From positions 7,243,422 through 7,307,421 of the forward strand of contig OZ024790.1 of NCBI GenBank assembly GCA_964017065.1: a DNA stretch of 64,000 bases. The letters are read 5' to 3'. Source of the stretch: Haliclona indistincta (lineage: Eukaryota > Porifera > Demospongiae > Haplosclerida > Chalinidae). A program made the position numbers and the translations under genes. Under the pieces are notes generated by a model that did no database searches, had not been told where the DNA came from, and worked only from the letters and a program-made list of their open reading frames with translations. Position 1 is the first letter of the stretch; each line of letters begins with the position of its first letter. Shown here in pieces: positions 57,754 to 64,000 of the stretch.

Positions 57754-60129
57754 TTATCGATATGGTAAACGCTGTGATATCTTGTCCCATACACTTGCCC
57801 AGACTGTAGTTGATCCACTTTCAGAATCTTCAAATTCTTGCATAGCATTAGGCTGCAAAAAGTCAGAATCATAGAAGAAAGGATTTCCGGCTCCTTTCTG
57901 TTCTGCTACAGTAGTCAAGATTTCAGCTTGTTTTCGAACCTCTTGAAGTGTCGCTACACGTTCTTTCCAACCAGGCTTAGCTTCTTGTTTCTCAGATTCA
58001 ATCATTAGATCGATGTAATCAACTTGAGTCAAGTGATCAGGTTTCAGAGCAATTTCTTTCAGTCGTTGAAGACTGCGTCGTGCCTGATTTATTAGTCCCA
58101 AGACTGCATAATGCAACTTCTCTAGTTCTTTCTTCATTCTTTCCATTACAGATTCAACTTGGCTCTTGTTTGTCATGGCCGAGTCATACCTGGCTTTAAG
58201 ATCATCTGAAGTACAGTCTTCCTCCTCTTGGTAAATTTCGAACATGCAAGGACCGTTAACATGAACTTTCCATGAGCACTTGTTAGGGCATACTCCACAT
58301 GTGGCATCTTGTTCACCTTGATTGTTCATTGCTGAGCACTTAAACTTCTCTTTATCATTAGAATATTTGCAATCGTCATGACAGGTGAAGTTACAGTTGA
58401 GGCAATTAGTAACATATTTTCCAGGAGGCTTAGCAAGTTTCCGTTGCTTGGTAACTGTGATTGTGTATACGAAATCTTTATTAGCAATAATATCAGCTTC
58501 ATGTGCTTTTAAAATCCCACTCTCCTGCTTTAGCTCATCAATTGCGGCTAGTCCTGCTTGAATCTGTGGATGCAGACCTTTCATTGCTGTTTCTAGGAAT
58601 TCACGCTCTTTTAACACTTCTCGTGATTGCGGGAGAATTCTTGTTTCTGCTTTCGAAAAATGATGGAAAAAATCTTGAAAACTTTTCTTTCCCATTTTCC
58701 AGAGCATTTTATCAAGTTCATCATTGGCTTCGTCATTGGCTTGATTGCTGACAAAAAGAGCAGAATTGTTGAACTTAAAAAAATGCTCAAAAGGTACACC
58801 AGCAGTTCTTGCAGCTTCAAGTACAGGAGGTTGCCTCCCACCAGCAAAGGTTACCATCAGGAAGATATTGTCAGCTACATCTTTACCAAAGACAGCAAGA
58901 ATAGAGTCAAACACATATCGCTGTGTTGGTGTCAGTCTTGCCAGAGGAGCCTGAGTGACGAACCCAATCCCATGTAGCTGGTCAATACCTTCATCACCTT
59001 GTGTAGTGAAGAACTCTTTAATCTGAGATACAATTTGCTTGTCTCTCTCCAGGCCACCTGTGTTCCCAAACCCTGGAGTGTCGATCACTGTTAGAGTGTA
59101 TGGCAGAGGAGAGTCTTCTTGTTTGTGGAAAGTGTAGGCAGTGATGCACTCTGTTTGACTCTTAGTCTGGTCATGAGCAGTCTCCTCAGAGATCAGTTTA
59201 AACCTGTACTCATCCTCCCAGTCCACACCCATGATGTAGTTAGCCATGGCATTGATCAATGTGCTCTTTCCTGCTCCAGTAGCACCAACTAGCATAAGAT
59301 TCTTGTGCTCAGCTACTGCAAGATCCTGATGATGCACAACAGTGACTTTTTGGTAGCCACTCTTCCTCGTCGTTGTTACAAGGGTAGGTAGCAGGTAGAT
59401 TTTCAGACCATCAGGTGATGAGATATGCTTGCAGTATAGTAACATTCTTTCGGTCAATGGCACTCTCTTTGTCTCAATTGGATCACTTGACTCACTACAT
59501 GGTCCACTTGTTCCTGAAGTACTTTCCACTCTCACTTTGAAATAGTATACAGTGTTGGCAACAAGACCAGTCAGCTCAGCGTGCTCTAGTTGGGTAGCAG
59601 CTAGTACGATCCAGCTGTTAGATGGATTATTCTTGGCACGGTAAGTGATGGTGTAGCACTGTACACTATCTGCTCCATACTGAGGCTTCCCCCAGCTCAA
59701 CTCGAGGCTATTGTGAGTCACATTGGTAGCATGTGGCTTGCCAGGACGACCCAGGGCTCGTTCTGCTTGATGATCGAACCGAGTAGCTAGTGTTGTTCCT
59801 CCGCGTACAGTACGTGTGTGATGTAGATCATAATCGTTCTTTAAAATCGAGGCGAGATTTGTATCCCTACTCTCAATGGTAGAAACGAACCTGTAGAAGT
59901 TTTCCGATGAATTACTGAGTTTGTTCATGGCTTCAGAGACTAGACGAGCAACCACAGTGTTAGGAGCTGTCCCGGTAACAGTACTAATGGCTGCCTGGTG
60001 ACCAGCATCGCTGATGAGACCATCCTGGAACAACTCGCCTGCAAAGTTTACTATGTCGGCCGCTGAAATACAAGCACGAACAGCGACAAGGTTTCTTCTA
60101 ACAGTCTTGAATTCCGGGGTTTCTGCCAT
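57754..60129 (-). CDS. CARD-like/FN3/AIG1-like GTPase protein, 791 aa, single exon
   Basis: Start taken at MAETPEF (60127-60129), the first ATG; the frame is open through to the stop. Residues about 1-100: helical domain whose spacing (VAVRACISAADI, LFQDGLIS, NFYRFVSTIESRD, LASILKNDY) suggests a CARD/death fold. About 128-222: fibronectin type III (LELSWGKPQ, YYFKVRVES). About 278-500: P-loop GTPase with G1 GATGAGKST (282-290) and G3 DTPGFGNT (350-357), then HGIGFVTQAP, most like AIG1/IMAP or septin-like GTPases. Then a helical region, a Cys-rich module (CLNCNFTCHDDC, CGVCPNKCSW) and a helical tail. The effector-like N-terminus plus a GTPase recalls innate-immune proteins, but function is inferred. 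Codon structure is intact, so this is the active candidate of three copies. Confidence 0.85.
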   Translation of the reverse strand: MAETPEFKTVRRNLVAVRACISAADIVNFAGELFQDGLISDAGHQAAISTVTGTAPNTVVARLVSEAMNKLSNSSENFYRFVSTIESRDTNLASILKNDYDLHHTRTVRGGTTLATRFDHQAERALGRPGKPHATNVTHNSLELSWGKPQYGADSVQCYTITYRAKNNPSNSWIVLAATQLEHAELTGLVANTVYYFKVRVESTSGTSGPCSESSDPIETKRVPLTERMLLYCKHISSPDGLKIYLLPTLVTTTRKSGYQKVTVVHHQDLAVAEHKNLMLVGATGAGKSTLINAMANYIMGVDWEDEYRFKLISEETAHDQTKSQTECITAYTFHKQEDSPLPYTLTVIDTPGFGNTGGLERDKQIVSQIKEFFTTQGDEGIDQLHGIGFVTQAPLARLTPTQRYVFDSILAVFGKDVADNIFLMVTFAGGRQPPVLEAARTAGVPFEHFFKFNNSALFVSNQANDEANDELDKMLWKMGKKSFQDFFHHFSKAETRILPQSREVLKEREFLETAMKGLHPQIQAGLAAIDELKQESGILKAHEADIIANKDFVYTITVTKQRKLAKPPGKYVTNCLNCNFTCHDDCKYSNDKEKFKCSAMNNQGEQDATCGVCPNKCSWKVHVNGPCMFEIYQEEEDCTSDDLKARYDSAMTNKSQVESVMERMKKELEKLHYAVLGLINQARRSLQRLKEIALKPDHLTQVDYIDLMIESEKQEAKPGWKERVATLQEVRKQAEILTTVAEQKGAGNPFFYDSDFLQPNAMQEFEDSESGSTTVWASVWDKISQRLPYR

Positions 60130-60232
60130 GAGCTCGGCCACGAGAGTGTCGATGACGATGGGTGCGGTCGCCTGTTCAGCCCCGCCCTTATTTTAAGTTT
60201 CAAACGCTTCGGCGACAGTCGATACATGCGGT
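60130..60232. promoter_or_regulatory. Divergent promoter, GTPase-2 / XPF-2
   Basis: 103 bp between opposite start codons, homologous to 50572-50658 and keeping GGGCGGGGC. Confidence 0.6.
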
Positions 60233-63200
60233 ATGAGTACAACACTAGTGGAAACCACCATCAGTCTACAACACGAGGACCAGATGTTCGTGGAGCTACT
60301 GTCAGAAGACGGGTTACTAGTGATGGCGAGGTAAGCAACGAAAAGAGCTAAAAACAAATTTTAATTGTCGTCCACGTGGGCATGTACAGAGGGTTAGGAG
60401 TGGAGAGACTACTTGTGAAGTTTCTAAAGCTGTACTGTGATCCTCACGCGCTAGTACTGGTCATTAATACATCACAAGCACAAGAGGTGACACACACTAA
60501 CTCCGTACTAACCTGTTGATGCAACGCTGTAGGAATACTTGATCAGTGAATTGGTGAAAGAAGGAGTGGAGCATCTACCTAGACAAGTGACCAATGAGAT
60601 TGCAGCAAAGGAAAGGTTCCCTCCATCACCATAATGTTCATCAATGATGGGTATCTCTGTGTTAGGGACCTGCTATACCTGAAGGGCGGTGTGCTGTTTG
60701 TGACCTCTCGTATTCTCGTGGTGGATTTGCTGAAGCGGCAGTGTCCTGCCGAGAGTGTGTCTGGTATACTGGTCTACAATGCTCACAGGTATTGCCGTGG
60801 TGATTGTAGGCGTGGTAAACCCCGCCTACTTCTACAGAGTAACAACTTCATCTACGGAGGCTTTTATTCTACGATTGTACCGAGAGAAAAACAAGGTAAG
60901 ACCGGTTTTAACAAAAAAAAATTATTTTTTCCACTTTTTTCTTAGACGGGTTTTATCAAAGGTTTCTCTGAATCACCCGAGTACTTTACCACTGGATTCA
61001 GCCAGTTGGAACGTGTGGTTAAGAACCTGTTTGTACGGAAAGTGTACCTCTGGCCCCGGTAAGCAGGTTTGACATCACTCATACTTCACATTTTTCTTCA
61101 TAGTTTTCAAGCTGTGGTCAGTGCTACTCTGGAAAAACACAAGGTACCACTCACTGTCTCACTCACTCACTCACTCACTCACTCACTCACTCACTCACTC
61201 ACTCACTCACTCACTCACTCACTCACTCACTCATTCACTCACTCACTGCCTCACTCACTCACTCACTCACTCACTCATCCGCTCACTCACTCACTCATTC
61301 ACCCACACACACTCATTAAATTTGTCTATCTCTCTCTGTCTAGCCTGACGTGATGGAGCTTCGTCAGCAGATGACTCCGTCAATGGTTGCTATCCAATTG
61401 TCCATACTGGAGGTGATGAAGGCATGTGTGACTGAACTCAAGACAGTTAATCCATCAGTCAGTATCTCACTAATGCTGTGATATTATCACTCAATGGTCT
61501 TTCTTCAGCTAGACACTGAGGAAGTGACTGTTGAGAATTGCCTCGGGAAAGCGTTTGATAATATTGTCAAGCTACAGTTGGACCCAATCTGGAACCAACT
61601 GGTATAGGAATCAGTCTCTAGAGTATGGTTGCATTGCTGTCTCTCTTGTATAGAGCTCTAAGACAAAATCTCTGGTTTACGATTTGAAGATGCTCAGAAC
61701 ATTATTACAGTAGGTCACTTTAACTGATGTTCCTAAAGTGTAATACTGAAGTGAGGGTGCAGAGTGTCACCTTCATGCACTAATGTGTTCAGTCTCTGTT
61801 GTCTTTATTCACACGACGGAGGATGATCAGAGATTGAACTCATTGCATGAAGGTAACGCTTTACACTTTTCACTTCAGCATTGCAAGAAGACTGTTTAAA
61901 ATTGAATTGTAGATATTTTCGCTGTTTAAAATTGAATTGTAGATATTTTCGCTGTTTAAAATTGAATTGTAGATATTTTCGCTGTTTAAAATTGAAATGT
62001 AGATATTTTCGCTGTTTAAAATTGAATTGTAGATATTTTCGCCAAGTAAAAAAATTTGTGATTTTGTCCAGGTAACTAATTTTCATGGGTAGAAATTTCA
62101 TAGCTTCACTTCATACTGTACAAATGTAGTGAAATAATCGCTCTTTGAGGCATCCATGAAATGTTTCGTGTGCGATATTATCTTTGTGTTCCTCTTCGAT
62201 CAGCAACCACCTCCTGCTGTTGTGTTTTGCATTCTCTGGAACACTCCTGTTCATTTTTCCGTTCTTTAACTCACATTTTGTTCAATTCACAGTTTTCTGA
62301 CTCAGTACGATTGTGTGACTTTCTGGAGCTACTTGGATTCGTTGCGGTTCGCTCTTCCTTTTTATCGAATTTTTTTGACAATATCTTCATCACAGGTCAG
62401 GTGGTGGGCGAGCATTCACTGTGCAATCTCCGTGGATTTTCATGGATGCAGCCAATGCTCTCTTTGTGGTGTGTCTTGTTGTTGTCTTGTTGTAGTTTAT
62501 TGTTGTTCTCTAGCGTGCTCGTGAGAGGGTGTATGGTCGTGTGAGTGAGGACAAGAAGAAGTCTCAGCAGCTTGTGTTGGAGGAGAGTCCTAAATGGAGC
62601 CTCCTCTCGATGGTGCTGGAAGAGGTGAAGAAAGAGGCGGCTGAGAACCCAGCTTGTGAGTTGTGTGAGGGTGGGAGGGAGTGATGGTGTGATGGTGCTC
62701 TTCTAGTAGGAGGAGGTGGGAAAGTGGTCATTGTCGCTAACGATGAACGTACCTGCTACCAATTGAGACAGGTTAGTGATTGGGAGTCCTGCCGGTGGGG
62801 CAGCTAGACACTGCTTAGTGCATAGGTGTCCTGGCTCTATCAGTGACCCTCTGTGAGGCAGCTAGACACTGCTTAGTGCACAGGTGTCCTGGCTCTACCA
62901 GTGACCCTCTGTGAGGCAGCTAGACACTGCTTAGTGCACAGGTGTCCTGGCTCTACCAGTGATCCCTCTGTGAGGCAGCTAGACACTGCTTAGTGCACAG
63001 GTGTCCTGGCTCTACCAGTGACCCTCTGTGAGGCAGCTAGACACTGCTTAGTGCATAGGTGTCCTGGCTCTACCAGTGACCCTGCGTGGGGCAGCTAGAC
63101 ACTGCTTAGTGCACAGGTGTCCTGGCTCTACCAATGACCCTCTGTGGGGCAGCTAGACACTCTTTTTTCTACTAGTTTCTGTGCGAGGGTGGTCGGAATC

Positions 63201-63789
63201 TGTTGCTACGGCAATACCAGCGGCTACTGGCTAATAAGAAAGCAACAGAAGGTAAGAGACTAGTGTGTTGATCATCACAACTCACTCCCTGTGTGTCAGC
63301 TCTGCCCGAGGAGATGCTGAAGGAGCTCCAAGCATATACCACGGTGAGGAATAAAATTTTTATTGCGGATAATACAAAGCTATCTCTGACTGAAATGAAG
63401 GCTGGGAAGAAATCCAGAGACTTCGGAAAAAGAGCAAGTGAACCGGCATCAAAGAGAAGTAGAGAAGATGATTCTGAGACTGACCCTACAGCACTGGTTG
63501 GTGGATTTGCTGCTCACATCCATCTCTCTCTGTCTTGCAGTTGGAGGACGATGACCTGCCAGCATTACCTGCTGATGAAGGGCCCACTGATTTTAGCATA
63601 TTGTCTGACCCCCTAGTAGTGCTCCACCCTCTCACTAGCACAGAGTAAGCTCTCGTGAGGATTCTCCTATCTTGTCATCATCCATCTATCTGCAGTGATC
63701 CATACCATCTTGCCAAGCTGCTGACAAGCACTAAACCTCACTTTATAATAATGTACAATGCTGACCTCAAGTTTGTGCGACAAGTAGAG
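60233..63789 (+). CDS. ERCC4: XPF/ERCC4 endonuclease, copy 2, continues past window
   Basis: Near-identical to copy 1 over the first 18 exons (start [13 protein letters not shown] at 60233; last complete exon ends 63789 in FVRQVE). Splice sites seen in copy 1 are conserved. Exons carry the superfamily-2-like N-terminal half, e.g. [46 protein letters not shown] in the copy 1 frame, and [16 protein letters not shown]. No frameshift or stop was noticed in the part read. The nuclease and helix-hairpin-helix exons would lie beyond base 64000. The protein would form the ERCC4-ERCC1 heterodimer that cuts 5' of DNA lesions. Likely the functional copy. Confidence 0.9.
61153..61310. repeat. (CACT)n in XPF-2 intron 7
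   Basis: A longer and purer array than at the same place in copy 1 (51570-51660). Confidence 0.95.
61757..61870. repeat. Palindromic hairpin repeat, copy 3 (XPF-2 intron)
   Basis: Orthologous in position to the repeat at 52112; the right arm has lost several bases (AACTCATTGCATGAAGG). Confidence 0.9.
61891..62041 (+). repeat. 30-bp tandem repeat, 5 units
   Basis: CTGTTTAAAATTGAATTGTA plus GATATTTTCG, five near-identical units with no spacers. Absent from the same intron of copy 1, so it was gained or lost after the duplication. Confidence 0.95.
62795..63165 (+). repeat. 58-bp minisatellite in XPF-2 intron, about 6.5 units
   Basis: Same unit as 52935-53145 but about three more copies. Confidence 0.95.
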
Positions 63790-63854
63790 GTAATAAAATT
63801 ATTGCTATAATATTATCACACCACTTCCTCTCTCCTCTCCTTTTTTCACACTCA

Positions 63855-63933
63855 TAAAAACTCAATCTCTCTCTTATTTCTTTATTTCTCTCTCTCTCTT
63901 ATTTCTTTATTTCTCTCTCTCTCTTATTTTTTA

Positions 63934-63998
<65 letters not shown>

Positions 63999-64000
63999 TT
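63855..64000. repeat. CT-rich intron at window end
   Basis: CTCTCTTATTTCTTTATTT repeats then (CT)n, in the intron after the last visible XPF-2 exon. Confidence 0.9.

Noticed and set aside
61891..62041. Five regular 30-bp repeats, considered as a CRISPR array
   Set aside because: No spacers; units are directly adjacent, and the context is a eukaryotic intron.

Overview
The window reads as animal nuclear DNA, most likely from a sponge or another early-branching metazoan. Reasons: an integrin beta gene, ciliary genes (CFAP276, DNAI4) and a receptor guanylate cyclase, all with many short GT-AG introns and gene starts about 90-200 bp apart; very heavy intronic (CT)n, (CACT)n and (TGAG)n satellite content; and lineage-specific multidomain proteins. 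The phylum is inferred from gene style and not proven. All exon models were read by eye from homology, splice signals and frame closure.

Layout. 1-8.8 kb: integrin beta (+), its 5' end outside or unresolved, with a complete gene-fragment-bearing DNA transposon in one intron. 9.05-10.2 kb: head-to-head pair SMIM7 (-) and CFAP276 (+), 91 bp between start codons. 10.7-24.8 kb: three tandem minus-strand paralogues (A, B, C; 608, 534 and 806 aa by my models) of an unrecognised single-pass membrane protein. Each has a roughly 26-33 residue outside part with one Cys-x5-Cys pair, a membrane segment ending in CC, a basic stretch, and a long tail rich in Tyr-x-Asn and Tyr-x-x-Leu/Ile motifs that ends in a PDZ-ligand-like TLL/TLV. 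The design resembles LAT/PAG-type transmembrane adaptors. The genes differ by tandem duplication of a phase-2 exon-pair module in the tail. Gene C shares a divergent promoter with DNAI4 (25.0-32.0 kb, +), an axonemal dynein intermediate chain; broken copies of the DNAI4 5' end lie upstream of B and of A and record how the family was duplicated. 32.2-39.2 kb: a receptor guanylate cyclase (-) with a short Cys-rich ectodomain. 39.4-40.7 kb: three roughly 500-bp tandem repeats.

40.8-64 kb is a tandem duplication of [retroelement integrase relic - minus-strand CARD-like/FN3/AIG1-like GTPase gene - plus-strand XPF/ERCC4 endonuclease]. In each copy GTPase and XPF are divergent, with starts about 90-105 bp apart. 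Copy 1 is wrecked: two inverted composite insertions and a 155-bp MITE break its GTPase gene, and its XPF gene has a 1-nt frameshift and is cut off before the helix-hairpin-helix domain, at the duplication junction. Copy 2 has an open 791-aa GTPase and an XPF gene that looks intact up to the window edge. Several DNA transposons can be delimited to the base; three have ends beginning TAG and 9-bp target duplications, and two of them carry fragments of protein-coding genes.

The most novel candidate is the adaptor-like family A/B/C. The CARD-like/FN3/GTPase proteins and the TAG/9-bp gene-carrying transposons come next.
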